DNA of 64,000 bases from Sphingomonadaceae bacterium. GTDB taxonomy: Bacteria > Pseudomonadota > Alphaproteobacteria > Sphingomonadales > Sphingomonadaceae. The translations under genes and the position numbers were made by a program. Of the stretch, positions 29,303 to 38,263 are shown in pieces. The stretch covers positions 1 to 64,000 of the forward strand of contig JANYGB010000021.1 of the NCBI GenBank assembly GCA_025359445.1, given 5' to 3'. How positions within the stretch are numbered: position 1 is the first letter of the stretch; each line of letters opens with the position of its first letter. The notes beneath the pieces are model-generated. The model searched no databases and had not been told where the DNA came from. It saw nothing but the letters and a program-made list of their open reading frames with translations.

Positions 29303-29955
29303 GCGCGCAGGCGTTAATGCTCGACGGGCTGGCCCGCTCGATGATCGAGGGAACCCAAGAAAAGTGCATGCTCGCGCCGCTCACCCGCAATTTCGCGCCG
29401 GGCCAGCTGCACGTGGTCAGCGGACCCTCGGGGGTGGGCAAAACCACGCTGCTGTCGCTGCTGGCGCTGGCGGTACAGCCCAGCCGGGGGATGCTGCATT
29501 GGGGACACACCCCGCTATCGCAACTGAAACCCGCTGCAGCAGCCGCGTGGCGCCGCGCCAATCTGGGGCTGATCTTCCAGACCAGCCGGCTGGTCTCGGT
29601 GATGACCGCTTACGAGAACGTCTGCTTCGGCGGCCAGATTCGCGGGCTCGACGTCCGCGCCGAGGCGAACCGGTTGCTCGATGGGTTTGGCCTGGCCGAC
29701 AAGAAGCGCCAGCTCCCCAGCCAGCTGTCGGGCGGCGAAAAGCAGCGGGTGGCGATTGCCCAGGCGCTGGCCTGCGCCCCGGCGCTGCTGCTGGCCGATG
29801 AACCGACGGCGGCGCTCGACGCTGCCAACGCCGCCTTCGTTGCCGATACGCTCAAAAGTTATGCCCGCGCGCAGGGATCCACCGTGATCTGCGTCAGCCA
29901 CGACCGCACCGTCATCGATGCCGCCGATGACCTGCTCCTCCTCGAACGGCCCTAG
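29299..29955 (+). CDS. ABC transporter ATP-binding protein, DevA/LolD-like
   Basis: A 218-residue ABC ATPase with Walker A GPSGVGKTT (42-50), signature QLSGGEKQRVAIAQAL (near 142), Walker B LLLADEPTAALD and the switch His in VSHDRT. It groups with the LolD/MacB/DevA ATPases that drive FtsX-type permeases. The ATG at 29299 overlaps the HlyD stop; the frame upstream to 29107 is antisense-like Arg-rich sequence. The methyltransferase follows eight bases after its stop. Confidence 0.93.
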   Translation: MSAQALMLDGLARSMIEGTQEKCMLAPLTRNFAPGQLHVVSGPSGVGKTTLLSLLALAVQPSRGMLHWGHTPLSQLKPAAAAAWRRANLGLIFQTSRLVSVMTAYENVCFGGQIRGLDVRAEANRLLDGFGLADKKRQLPSQLSGGEKQRVAIAQALACAPALLLADEPTAALDAANAAFVADTLKSYARAQGSTVICVSHDRTVIDAADDLLLLERP

Positions 29956-29963
29956 GACCACCC

Positions 29964-30836
29964 ATGCACAACGAACGCTTTTTCGACCAGACGCTGGAAA
30001 TGATCAACCGCGGCGCGATTCACGTCGCAGTGCCGATGCTGACGGGCAAATTATACAATGCGTTTGCCGATCCCGCGCGCTGGGCAGAAACCCGCGCCAG
30101 CCTGCATCGCCACGCGCTTCTTCCGGTCTTGATGCAGGATCCGCTGGCCGCGCACAGCGCCAGCCGGCCACGCGGCTATCCCGGCGATGCGGGTCTGATC
30201 GACCTGATCTACGACATGCAGCCCCCGGCTGGCGTCAGCGAAGTGGCGCGGGAGTTCTTCGGAGTCACGGTCCAGTTCCAGGCCCCCGAAGCGGTTCGTC
30301 AGCGCCGCATCGAGGCCGAACGCTTGGTCGCGCAGGCCAAACAGGCCGGGCAGCGGGTGCTGGTGCTGGCCTGCGGACATTTTCGCGAAGGCGACCCCTT
30401 GACCGGCTCCGACTTTGGCAGTTTTACGCTGGTCGATCAGGACGCGCTGTCGCTGGAGCGCGTGCGCAACCAGCATGGTCCGGCGATCAATCTGGTCGAG
30501 GCAAACGTGTTTCGCTATCTGCGCCAGGCGGCCAAACAAGGCCAGACTTTCGACCTGATTTATACCCTGGGGCTGACCGATTATCTTGATAGCCGCGCGA
30601 TGCAACTGCTGCACCGGCTGATGAAGAGCTGCCTCGTTCCCGGCGGCCGGATCGTCTTGGCCAACTTTGCCCCCAATCACCTCTCTATCGGCTGGATGGA
30701 AGCGGTGATGGATTGGCAATTGATCTACCGCGACGAGGCCGAGCTGGAAGGCTACGCGCAAGAGATCGGCCTGAACGCCACAACCTGGCGCGATCCAACC
30801 GATTCGGTGGTCTGGTGCGAAATGACCGGCGGTTAG
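29964..30836 (+). CDS. SAM-dependent methyltransferase, PhcB-like
   Basis: A 290-residue class I methyltransferase. The N-terminal motif RGYPGDAGLIDLIYDM (about 70-85) is shared with proteins annotated as 3-hydroxypalmitic acid methyl ester (PhcB-type) synthases. The SAM-binding start VLVLACGHFREGDPL appears near residue 130, and LVPGGRIVLANFAPNHLS closes the fold. It begins eight bases after the ABC ATPase and appears to be in the same operon. A reasonable guess is methylation of a fatty-acid-type or lipid molecule that the exporter moves. The family link is from the motif only; the substrate is unproven. Confidence 0.75.
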   Translation: MHNERFFDQTLEMINRGAIHVAVPMLTGKLYNAFADPARWAETRASLHRHALLPVLMQDPLAAHSASRPRGYPGDAGLIDLIYDMQPPAGVSEVAREFFGVTVQFQAPEAVRQRRIEAERLVAQAKQAGQRVLVLACGHFREGDPLTGSDFGSFTLVDQDALSLERVRNQHGPAINLVEANVFRYLRQAAKQGQTFDLIYTLGLTDYLDSRAMQLLHRLMKSCLVPGGRIVLANFAPNHLSIGWMEAVMDWQLIYRDEAELEGYAQEIGLNATTWRDPTDSVVWCEMTGG

Positions 30837-30838
30837 CC

Positions 30839-31759
30839 TTAGCCGTCCGGCGAGGCCGCCGAATCCTGTGGCCGCACGTAAACCCGTGCGACAATCGGGA
30901 AGCTGGTCGCGACCTGGTGCTCGATATCGGCGACGATCCGCTCGACGTCGCGCGCGGTCAGGGTGTCGGTGAAATCGGCGCTGATAATCACTGTAACCAT
31001 AGTCGGCGAGGAGTGGACGGTCATCACGTCGTGCACCGCCTCGATCCCCCGGTGGCCTGCCGCGCAATTGCGGATTTTTGCGACCAGTTCGGGATCGGCC
31101 GCCTCGCCGATCAGCAGCCCTTTGGCCTCGTGCAGCAGCAGGATCGCGAGCACGCCGAGCACCAGCCCGATCAGCACCGAGGCGAGCCCGTCCCACATCG
31201 GGTTGCCGGTGAGCAGGCTGATCCCGAGGCCCAGCGCGGCGAGCACCAGCCCGATCAGCGCGCCGGTGTTCTCAAGCAGGATCACCAAGGTGGTCGCGTC
31301 TTTGGTGTCGCGAATTTCCTGCCAGATCGAGCCGCGCCGCGCCGAGTTGAAATCGTTCAATGCGGCAAGCGTCGACCATCCTTCGAGCGCGAAGGCGATA
31401 GCAAGGACAGCAAAGGCGATCAGCGGGCTGGCGGCCGGTTCGGGCGAGAGGATGTGGAGTATGCCTTCGTAAACCGAGACCCCGGCACCCAGCGCAAAGA
31501 CCAGGATCGCGACTACAAAGCTCCAGAAATACAGCTCGCGGCCATAGCCGAACGGATGCAGCGCGTCGGGCGTTTTGTTGGCCCGCTTACGGCCGTAAAG
31601 CAGCAGCAGCTGGTTGGTCGAATCGACCAGGCTGTGGACGCCCTCGGTCAGCATCGCCGATGACCCGGTGACACCCGCGGCGACGAATTTGGCCACCGCG
31701 ATCCCGACATTGGCGGCCAGCGCGACCAGGATTGTGCGGTTCGAGCCGGTTCCGGCCAT
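30839..31759 (-). CDS. Cation diffusion facilitator (CDF) transporter
   Basis: This 306-residue inner-membrane metal transporter has six membrane segments and a C-terminal cytoplasmic domain (about 215-306). The TM2 motif is EGVHSLVDSTNQ, giving the HxxxD metal site. TM5 carries KDATTLVILLENTGALIG, with Glu/Asn in place of the second HxxxD. That pattern is seen in one CDF subgroup. It may export Zn, Mn or Fe. The ATG at 31759 starts the conserved part; a frame upstream is not homologous. It converges with the methyltransferase gene. Confidence 0.88.
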   Translation of the reverse strand: MAGTGSNRTILVALAANVGIAVAKFVAAGVTGSSAMLTEGVHSLVDSTNQLLLLYGRKRANKTPDALHPFGYGRELYFWSFVVAILVFALGAGVSVYEGILHILSPEPAASPLIAFAVLAIAFALEGWSTLAALNDFNSARRGSIWQEIRDTKDATTLVILLENTGALIGLVLAALGLGISLLTGNPMWDGLASVLIGLVLGVLAILLLHEAKGLLIGEAADPELVAKIRNCAAGHRGIEAVHDVMTVHSSPTMVTVIISADFTDTLTARDVERIVADIEHQVATSFPIVARVYVRPQDSAASPDG

Positions 31760-31834
31760 GTGGTTGAATCCCCTTGGTGTGCAGCGGCCATGCCACGGCT
31801 TGCGCGCCGCGACAATCGCGCTAGCTTGCCGCGC

Positions 31835-33232
31835 ATGAAGCATCTCGTCACCGCGCTCGTCGCCCTCGCCCTGCCCTTGCAGCCGCTCCTCGCCGCGCAG
31901 CCGCTGCTGCCCGCTGAAGAGACCGCGATCGACGCGGCGGTGACCAAGGCGCTCAAAGAAACCGGGGTGCCTTCCGCCGAGATCGCGGTGGTCCGCGACG
32001 GCGAGATCGTCCTGAGCCGGGCCTGGGGCAAGCCGTCCGAAACACTGGTCCGGCCCGACGCGAGTCTGCCCTACCAGATCGCCTCAAACTCAAAGCAGTT
32101 CCTCGCCGCGCTGCTGCTGTTGCTTGAGGATGACGGCCGGATCGACCTTGATGACAAGGTTTCGAAATGGCTGCCCGAGCTGCCCGACGGGGGCAAGATC
32201 ACCGTGCGCCAATTGCTCTCGCACACCTCGGGCTTGCAGGATTTCTGGCCGCAGGACTATTCGTTCGCGGCGATGGAGCACCCGGTCCAGCCAATGGATA
32301 TCGTCCGCCGCTGGGGGATGAAGCCGCTCGATTACACTCCGGGTTCGCGCTGGCAGTATTCGAACACCGGGTTTGTGGTGGCCGGGCTGATTGCCGAAAA
32401 GGCCGGCGGTGCGCCGCTGTGGGATCAGCTTGAGATGCGGATCTTCAAGCCGCTGGGGATCCATCCTTACGACATCGACGATACCAACGGGCCCAAGTTC
32501 CCGCAAGGCTATCACCGCAGTGCGCTTGGCCCGGTACGGGTGGCGCAGCCGCCGGCCAAGGGCTGGCTGTGGGCCGCGGGCGAACTCAGCATGACCGCTG
32601 CCGAGCTGGCCAAATGGGATATCGCGCGGATGAACCGGACGCTGCTGACCAGGCAGGACTGGGAGGAGATGGAACGCCCGGTGCGGCTGGCCGACGGGAC
32701 CTACACCACGTATGGCCTGGGGGTTTCCAAGCATCTGGTCGGCGGCCGCTGGGTGGTCGATCATGGCGGCGAATCGGTTGGGTTCCTGTCACAAAACTCG
32801 GTCTGGATCGACGACAAGACCGCCGTGGTGGTGCTGACCAATGGCGACTTCGCGGGGGTGCAGGAAGACCTGACCAGCAAGATCGTCGAGATTGTGCTGC
32901 CCAAATCAGCTCAGGCCGATATCGGCGAAGCGGCCCGGACGGCGGATGCGCGCACCACGCTGGCGGGTCTGGTTGGGGTCAAGTTCAACGCAGGCCTGTT
33001 TACCGATAACGGGCGCTACTACTTCAATGCGCAGACCTTGGGCGATTACCGTGCGAGCCTGCGCGCATTGGGTCCGCTTCGCTCGGTCACCGCGACCCGC
33101 CCGCCCCGGCTGCGCGGCGGGTTCGTCAACCGGGTGTTCCAGTTGCATTACGCCAAACGGACACTGACGCTGATCACTTACGCCGAGCCGGGCGCGAAGG
33201 GCCGGTGGGAACAGTTCATGATCACGCCGTAA
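31835..33232 (+). CDS. Serine hydrolase of the beta-lactamase/class C family
   Basis: This 465-residue exported enzyme has a signal peptide ending near residue 21 (LPLQPLLAA). Ser84-x-x-Lys87 (SNSK), Tyr175-x-Asn177 (YSN) and a C-terminal HGGESVGF form the usual active site of class C beta-lactamase and DD-peptidase-like hydrolases. An extra C-terminal domain of about 100 residues follows. It could be an esterase, D-amino-acid peptidase or low-activity beta-lactamase; the AmpC-specific KTG is replaced by the HGG motif. The ATG at 31835 fits the signal peptide. A small hairpin follows the stop. Confidence 0.85.
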   Translation: MKHLVTALVALALPLQPLLAAQPLLPAEETAIDAAVTKALKETGVPSAEIAVVRDGEIVLSRAWGKPSETLVRPDASLPYQIASNSKQFLAALLLLLEDDGRIDLDDKVSKWLPELPDGGKITVRQLLSHTSGLQDFWPQDYSFAAMEHPVQPMDIVRRWGMKPLDYTPGSRWQYSNTGFVVAGLIAEKAGGAPLWDQLEMRIFKPLGIHPYDIDDTNGPKFPQGYHRSALGPVRVAQPPAKGWLWAAGELSMTAAELAKWDIARMNRTLLTRQDWEEMERPVRLADGTYTTYGLGVSKHLVGGRWVVDHGGESVGFLSQNSVWIDDKTAVVVLTNGDFAGVQEDLTSKIVEIVLPKSAQADIGEAARTADARTTLAGLVGVKFNAGLFTDNGRYYFNAQTLGDYRASLRALGPLRSVTATRPPRLRGGFVNRVFQLHYAKRTLTLITYAEPGAKGRWEQFMITP

Positions 33233-33253
33233 TCCTCCCCGGCACGGGGAGGA
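33233..33253. terminator. Hairpin between convergent genes
   Basis: TCCTCCCC / GGGGAGGA (8 bp, loop GGCAC) sits between the stops of the serine hydrolase and the convergent CorA gene. Both directions lack a clear U-run, so it is a weak bidirectional terminator candidate. Confidence 0.45.
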
Positions 33254-33254
33254 A

Positions 33255-34229
33255 TTACAACCACCCGATCCTTCGGAACCGGAAGAACAACCCCCCGCAA
33301 ATCGCTGCGATCACCACAACCACCGCCGGGTAACCCCACTTGTGGTGCAGTTCGGGCATATAGTCGAAATTCATCCCGTAGATCCCGGCAATCGCGGTCG
33401 GCACTGCGAGGATTGCGGCCCAGCCCGCCAGCTGCCGGGTCATATCACCTTGGCGGTGCTGTTCGAGCAATGCGGCAGTTTCAACGATGCTCGCTACGGT
33501 CTCGCGCAGGCCTTCCATCCGCACCATTGCGCGGCGGACATGATCGAGGACATCGCGAAACCAGATGCGCGCACCCGGATCGATCACCGCATAATCTGTT
33601 GTAGCGAGCCGGTCGCAAACCTCGACCATCGGGCCGATAATCCGCACGAAGCGGCGAAACTGGCGGCGCAGGCGGAAAATGCGGCGAATTGTCGAAGGAT
33701 CGGGGAATGCTTCGATTGCCCTCTCTTCGAGCACCTGCACGCCTTCCTCAAGCCGTTCAAGCACTGGCTGGTAGCCATCGACAATGAAATCAAGGATCGC
33801 GTGTGCAGCATAGTCCGGCCCTTCGGCGAGCCGTTCGGGCACGGCCTCCAGCCGCGCTCGCAAGTCATTATGCGCCCGGGTTGAGCCGATCCGCACCGTC
33901 ACCAGGAAATTGCTGCCAAGGAAGATTGCGGTCTGGCCGTAGGCGATGTTCTCCCCCTCCTCGATCGCAGCAGTGCGCGCGACGATAAACAGTTGCTGAC
34001 CGTAGATTTCGATCTTGGGGATCTGGTTGGGATTGAGCGCATCCTCGATCGCCAGTGGGTGGAGGCCGAATTGGATGCGCACCAACTCCATCTCCTGGGC
34101 GGTCGGATCGCTCAGCCCGACCCAGTCGAACTGCGTGCCGCTGGGCAGCACGTGCTCCGCCCCGTCGATGACGAGCGGCTCTTTTTTTGGTTTTCCGTTA
34201 GCATAACGGCGTGCTGCGATGATCGACAT
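33255..34229 (-). CDS. CorA-family Mg2+/Co2+ transporter
   Basis: This 324-residue CorA-type channel forms pentamers for magnesium uptake. The cytoplasmic N-terminal domain covers about 1-245. Two C-terminal membrane segments follow, with the GMN selectivity motif in IYGMNFDYMPEL between them. LHPLAIEDALNPNQIPKIE matches the family. The ATG at 34229 is used; a longer frame to 34274 is not supported. Divergent from the monooxygenase at 34334. Confidence 0.92.
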   Translation of the reverse strand: MSIIAARRYANGKPKKEPLVIDGAEHVLPSGTQFDWVGLSDPTAQEMELVRIQFGLHPLAIEDALNPNQIPKIEIYGQQLFIVARTAAIEEGENIAYGQTAIFLGSNFLVTVRIGSTRAHNDLRARLEAVPERLAEGPDYAAHAILDFIVDGYQPVLERLEEGVQVLEERAIEAFPDPSTIRRIFRLRRQFRRFVRIIGPMVEVCDRLATTDYAVIDPGARIWFRDVLDHVRRAMVRMEGLRETVASIVETAALLEQHRQGDMTRQLAGWAAILAVPTAIAGIYGMNFDYMPELHHKWGYPAVVVVIAAICGGLFFRFRRIGWL

Positions 34230-34333
34230 GAACCCGGTGTGGCAAAGTGGCGCGGGACTGGCAATAAGGCACAAGATTTGTTAAGCGTGCGGTTAACGCT
34301 GACCGGAGTGTCAGCGACCCGGGAGCATAGCGC

Positions 34334-35824
34334 ATGAACATGGCCACCTCACCCGCCCCAATTATCGACATGATCATTATCGGAGCGGGAATCTCCGGGA
34401 TCGGCATGGCGGTGCACATGAAGCGTGATTGCCCGGGCAAGACCGTCGCGGTGCTGGAACGGCGCGATAATCTCGGCGGGACTTGGGATCTGTTTCGCTA
34501 TCCCGGCATTCGCTCGGACAGCGACATGCACACGCTGGGCTTCTCGTTCGAACCGTGGACGCACGAAAAGGCGATCGCCGACGGCCCGTCGATTCTCGAG
34601 TATCTGAACATGATTACCGCCAAGTATGACCTGAACAAGGACATGCACTTCGGCCGCAAGGTCGTGTCAGCCGAATGGGACAGCAAGACCGCATGCTGGT
34701 CAGTGACCACCGAACGTAGCGACGGCACTACACAATTGCAGCGTGGGCGCTTTCTTTTCCTGGGTTCGGGCTACTACGATTATGACACCCCCTATGACGC
34801 TGGTTTCGCCGGGCGCGACATGTTCAAGGGCCAGGTGCTTCACCCGCAGTTCTGGCCCAAGGACCTCGACTATGCGGGCAAAAAGGTCGTCGTGATCGGT
34901 TCGGGCGCTACGGCGGTCACGATCGTCCCGGCGATGGCTCAAAACGGCGCCGAACATGTCACCATGCTCCAGCGCACCCCGACCTGGATGGCCAGCCGCC
35001 CGTCCAAGGACGCCTTCGCCAACGCCCTGCGCAAAGTGCTGCCCGAAGGGCTCGCTTATCGGCTGACCCGCGCCAAGAACATTTTCCTGGGCGATCTGAT
35101 GTTCAAACGCGCGCGCAGTCAGCCTGAAAAAGCCAAGGAATTCTTGACCACGCAGGTGCGCACGCATCTGGGCGAGCACTATGACGAGCAGGCCTTTACC
35201 CCGCCGTACAACCCGTGGGACCAGCGGCTGTGCCTGGTCCCCGATGCTGATTTCTTCCAGGCGATCAAGGCCGGGAAGGCCGCTGTGGTTACCGACCGGA
35301 TCGAAAGCTTCGATGCAACCGGGATAAAGCTCGAATCGGGCAAGCACCTCGAAGCTGACATCATCGTCACCGCCACCGGCCTGACGATGAGCTTTGCCGG
35401 CAAGATCGCCATGAGCGTGGACGGCCAGCCGGTCGATTTCAGCCAGCACTATTTTTACCGCAACTGCATGTTCTCGAACGTCCCGAACCTGGCGGGCGTG
35501 TTCGGCTATCTCAACGCCAGCTGGACGCTGCGGGTCGATATCGTCGCGCAGTACATCACCCGGCTGCTCCGCCAGATGGACGCTTACGGCGCGGTTGCGG
35601 CGACCCCGGCGATGGCCAGCGGAGCCGAGCCCGAGATCGACGACATTTTCGATTTCTCCTCAGGCTATATCCAGCGCGGCAAAGCCCAGATGCCCAAAAA
35701 CGCGGCGGTGCTGCCGTGGCGGCTTAATCAGGAATACCGCAAAGACCGGGTCGATATGCGCCAAGCCCCGATCGATGACGGGGTGTTGGAATTTACCCGG
35801 GCAAGGGAACTGGTCGGGGGCTGA
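34334..35824 (+). CDS. Flavin-containing Baeyer-Villiger-type monooxygenase
   Basis: A 496-residue FAD/NADPH enzyme. The N-terminal FAD motif is IIIGAGISGIG (15-25), followed by GGTWDLFRYPGIRSDSDMH. The BVMO fingerprint F-x-G-x-x-x-H-x-x-x-W is present as Phe164, Gly166, His170 and Trp174 (MFKGQVLHPQFW). The NADPH motif VVVIGSGATA follows near 185-194. Such enzymes oxidise ketones to esters or aldehydes to acids. The natural substrate is not indicated by neighbours. Length is slightly short compared with fused BVMOs but full for this class. Confidence 0.9.
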   Translation: MNMATSPAPIIDMIIIGAGISGIGMAVHMKRDCPGKTVAVLERRDNLGGTWDLFRYPGIRSDSDMHTLGFSFEPWTHEKAIADGPSILEYLNMITAKYDLNKDMHFGRKVVSAEWDSKTACWSVTTERSDGTTQLQRGRFLFLGSGYYDYDTPYDAGFAGRDMFKGQVLHPQFWPKDLDYAGKKVVVIGSGATAVTIVPAMAQNGAEHVTMLQRTPTWMASRPSKDAFANALRKVLPEGLAYRLTRAKNIFLGDLMFKRARSQPEKAKEFLTTQVRTHLGEHYDEQAFTPPYNPWDQRLCLVPDADFFQAIKAGKAAVVTDRIESFDATGIKLESGKHLEADIIVTATGLTMSFAGKIAMSVDGQPVDFSQHYFYRNCMFSNVPNLAGVFGYLNASWTLRVDIVAQYITRLLRQMDAYGAVAATPAMASGAEPEIDDIFDFSSGYIQRGKAQMPKNAAVLPWRLNQEYRKDRVDMRQAPIDDGVLEFTRARELVGG

Positions 35825-35836
35825 ACGGCGTGCTTT

Positions 35837-35931
35837 GCGCGTGGGCTTCGACAAGCTCAGCCTGAGCGGATGTGGGCAAATGGGTGAAGCACCAAGTTCC
35901 GCTCAGCCTGAGCTTGTCGAAGGCCACGCGC
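35837..35931. repeat. Long inverted repeat (intergenic palindrome family)
   Basis: A 34-base arm at 35837-35870 is matched by the reverse complement at 35898-35931 with two mismatches and a 27-base spacer. The core GCTTCGACAAGCTCAGCCTG is a repeat style found between many sphingomonad genes. It fills the gap between the monooxygenase stop and the cinA-like start. Confidence 0.75.
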
Positions 35932-35949
35932 GGTCTTAAGCGTCCAGAC

Positions 35950-36711
35950 ATGACCATATCCCCCCGCATCTGGAAAGCCGCGCTGCTGGTGATTGGCGAC
36001 GAGATTCTCTCGGGCCGCACGCAGGACAAGAACATCGCGCAGGTCGCGAGCTGGCTGGGGGTGCAAGGCATCCGGCTCGCCGAAGTGCGCGTCGTGGCCG
36101 ATGATACCGCCGCGATCGTCGAGGCAGTCAACGCCCTACGCGCGCGCAACGATTACCTGTTCACCACCGGCGGGATCGGCCCGACGCATGATGACATCAC
36201 CGTCGACGCAGTGGCCGAGGCGCTCGGCGTCGAGGTGACGATCCACCCCGAAGCCCGCGCGATCCTCGAACGCTATTACGAAACCCGTGGCGGGCTTAAC
36301 GATGCACGGCTGCGCATGGCGCGGGTCCCCGCTGGCGCTGAACTGATTCCCAACCGCATGTCCGGGGCGCCCGGCATCCAGATCGGCAACGTGTTCCTGA
36401 TGGCCGGAGTACCCTCGATCACCGCTGGCATGCTCGATGCGCTGACCGGCGAGCTTGAAGGCGGCCTGCTACTGCTGAGCCAGACTGTCGGCAGTTGGGC
36501 CGCCGAAAGCGAAGTGGCGGACTTGCTGCGCGAGACCGAGCGCACTCACGAAGGCTGCGTGATCGGCAGCTATCCGTTCTTCCGCGAAGGCCGGGTCGGG
36601 GCAAATTTCGTGGTTCGCTCGGTTGAAGCGGTGCAGCTCGGCGAATGCTGCGAAGCCTTGATCACTGGCTTGCGCGCGCTCGGCCGTGAGGCTGTCCCGG
36701 GTGGGATTTGA
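35950..36711 (+). CDS. CinA-like molybdopterin-binding domain protein
   Basis: This 253-residue protein has a MoaB/MogA-type fold (about 8-175): ALLVIGDEILSGRTQDKN, then FTTGGIGPTHDDITVDAVAE and PNRMSGAPGIQIGNVFLMAGVPSITAGM. It corresponds to the N-terminal domain of CinA. The C-terminal PncC deamidase domain is absent, as in many alphaproteobacterial homologues. Possible roles are ADP-ribose pyrophosphatase-type salvage. The ATG at 35950 is chosen because the upstream frame crosses the palindromic repeat. The end overlaps the next gene's GTG start by 26 bp. Confidence 0.86.
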   Translation: MTISPRIWKAALLVIGDEILSGRTQDKNIAQVASWLGVQGIRLAEVRVVADDTAAIVEAVNALRARNDYLFTTGGIGPTHDDITVDAVAEALGVEVTIHPEARAILERYYETRGGLNDARLRMARVPAGAELIPNRMSGAPGIQIGNVFLMAGVPSITAGMLDALTGELEGGLLLLSQTVGSWAAESEVADLLRETERTHEGCVIGSYPFFREGRVGANFVVRSVEAVQLGECCEALITGLRALGREAVPGGI

Positions 36712-37264
36712 ACGCATTGCGAAAGTTGCCATTGCCATGATCGCCATCGCGTTCGCCGCCACCGCGCCCGCCCAGTCATCGCAGATCGCGGCGTTCGAAG
36801 CAACGCTCGCGGCGCACGACAGCGCGACCGAGGCTTTGCGCAGCTGGTGTCAAGCGCGCGGGATTGCGGACCCCGCGCTGATCATGGCGCGCCCGATAAC
36901 TGGCTCACCGGCCAAGCCGCCCAAGGGCCTGCGCCGCCTGCTCGGAGTAGGGCTGAGGGAACCGCTCAGTTATCGCCATGTCGAACTGACCTGCGGAGCG
37001 CGCGTGCTGTCGGTCGCGCATAACTGGTATGTGCCGGCCCGGCTGACTGCCGAAATGAACGCGGCGCTGGCCGCGACGCAGGTTCCGTTCGGGCGGATTG
37101 CTGCGCCGCTGAACTACCGCCGCGAACCGCTCGAAGTGCTGTCCAGGCCCCCGCGCGGCTGCCCGGCCAACACCATTTCGGCGCACCGCGCGCTGCTGCG
37201 GTTGCCCGACGGTCGTCCGCTGGCTTATGTGCTGGAATGCTATACTTCTGAAAATCTGAACTAA
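36686..37264 (+). CDS. Secreted chorismate-lyase-like (UbiC-fold) protein
   Basis: This 192-residue protein has a signal peptide (RVGFERIAKVAIAMIAIAFA) when read from the GTG at 36686; an ATG at 36737 would lose its positive end. The mature part contains RHVELTCGARVLSVAHNWY and AATQVPFGRIAAPLNYRREP, which resemble the substrate-binding pattern of UbiC/UTRA-type domains. Cys55, Cys103 and others could form disulfides. A periplasmic lyase of this type would not be normal ubiquinone synthesis. It overlaps the cinA-like stop, so both share one transcript. The fold assignment is by pattern and is tentative. Confidence 0.55.
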   Translation: MRLSRVGFERIAKVAIAMIAIAFAATAPAQSSQIAAFEATLAAHDSATEALRSWCQARGIADPALIMARPITGSPAKPPKGLRRLLGVGLREPLSYRHVELTCGARVLSVAHNWYVPARLTAEMNAALAATQVPFGRIAAPLNYRREPLEVLSRPPRGCPANTISAHRALLRLPDGRPLAYVLECYTSENLN

Positions 37265-37444
37265 TTCGCCACCAACGCCCAGCGTCTGCGAGCGCGGGTA
37301 ACTTTAACTTAACCACCCCCATTAATCCCAATGCGAGACAGGCGCTGTGCGGCGCTTGCCGTATCGCGCGCTGCTGGCAGAGGTTCTGTCCAACAAGGTC
37401 GCGCTTGAACCCGGCAGAAGCCGGTTGAATTTTAGGGGCATGAC

Positions 37445-38206
37445 ATGACTGTAAGTTTTCAGCGCAAGAGCGAATTTGTCGAACGCCGCCGGCAAGGCCG
37501 CGCGCCGATCGGCATGGCGGTGGCGCTGCGCGAACGCGGCCGCAGCGCGATCGATGCGCGGCTGGTCGATTTCTCGGCGTTGGGCTGCCGGATCGACGGG
37601 TTGATCGTCGGCCAGGGCAACGCGCAGGTGTGGATCAAACTACCCGGGCTGGAAACCATTGCCGGGACACGCATGTGGGAGGCCGGGAGCCTGGCCGGGA
37701 TCGCCTTTGATACTGCGCTGCACCCGGCGGTAGCCGCACGCTTCATGCCCCCCCCGGGCAGCCATGCCGCCGCTGCGCTTGATCATCCGCTAGGCAGCCA
37801 TGACCCGCTGCTGTCGCGCCGCGAACAGATCGTCGCCGGGATCGCCGCCATCGACCAATCGCCGCTCCAGCGCCGCAAGCGGCCCTCGGGGCTCGGCATG
37901 TCCGGGCGAATCAGCCGCGCGGTCACCCGCAACGTCGATCACCGTGCCGAACGCCGCTATGCCGATGCTATCCCCGAAGGCACCGCGCTCGCCATCGGCG
38001 GCGAGAACGTTTGCGTGCTCAACGTGTCGCCCAGCGGGATCAAGATCAACGGTGCGCCCGACCAAGCCGAGATCGGCGACAACATCGACCTCGCCTTTGA
38101 AGGCTTCCCCTCGATGACCGGGCAACTCGTGTGGATCAACGGCAACGAAGCCGGGATTGCGCTGCCCGAGGCTTCGATCGAGCTGTTCGATCGGGCGGCG
38201 GCCTGA
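37445..38206 (+). CDS. Double PilZ-domain protein
   Basis: A 253-residue cytoplasmic protein with two PilZ-type segments. The first (about 8-100) has a basic RRRQGR-type cyclic-di-GMP motif and the sequence RLVDFSALGCRIDG. The second (about 160-250) has RAERRYADAIPEG, then VLNVSPSGIKING and ITGQLVWINGNEAGIA-like ending. It may sense cyclic di-GMP and link to motility or envelope changes. AGGGG lies six bases before the ATG. The second motif is more degenerate than the first, so it may be structural only. Confidence 0.82.
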   Translation: MTVSFQRKSEFVERRRQGRAPIGMAVALRERGRSAIDARLVDFSALGCRIDGLIVGQGNAQVWIKLPGLETIAGTRMWEAGSLAGIAFDTALHPAVAARFMPPPGSHAAAALDHPLGSHDPLLSRREQIVAGIAAIDQSPLQRRKRPSGLGMSGRISRAVTRNVDHRAERRYADAIPEGTALAIGGENVCVLNVSPSGIKINGAPDQAEIGDNIDLAFEGFPSMTGQLVWINGNEAGIALPEASIELFDRAAA

Positions 38207-38263
38207 TTACGCTGGCGGGAGGGCGAGCCGCGCTCGCCGCCCCGCCCTCGCGTTCCGATCAGG

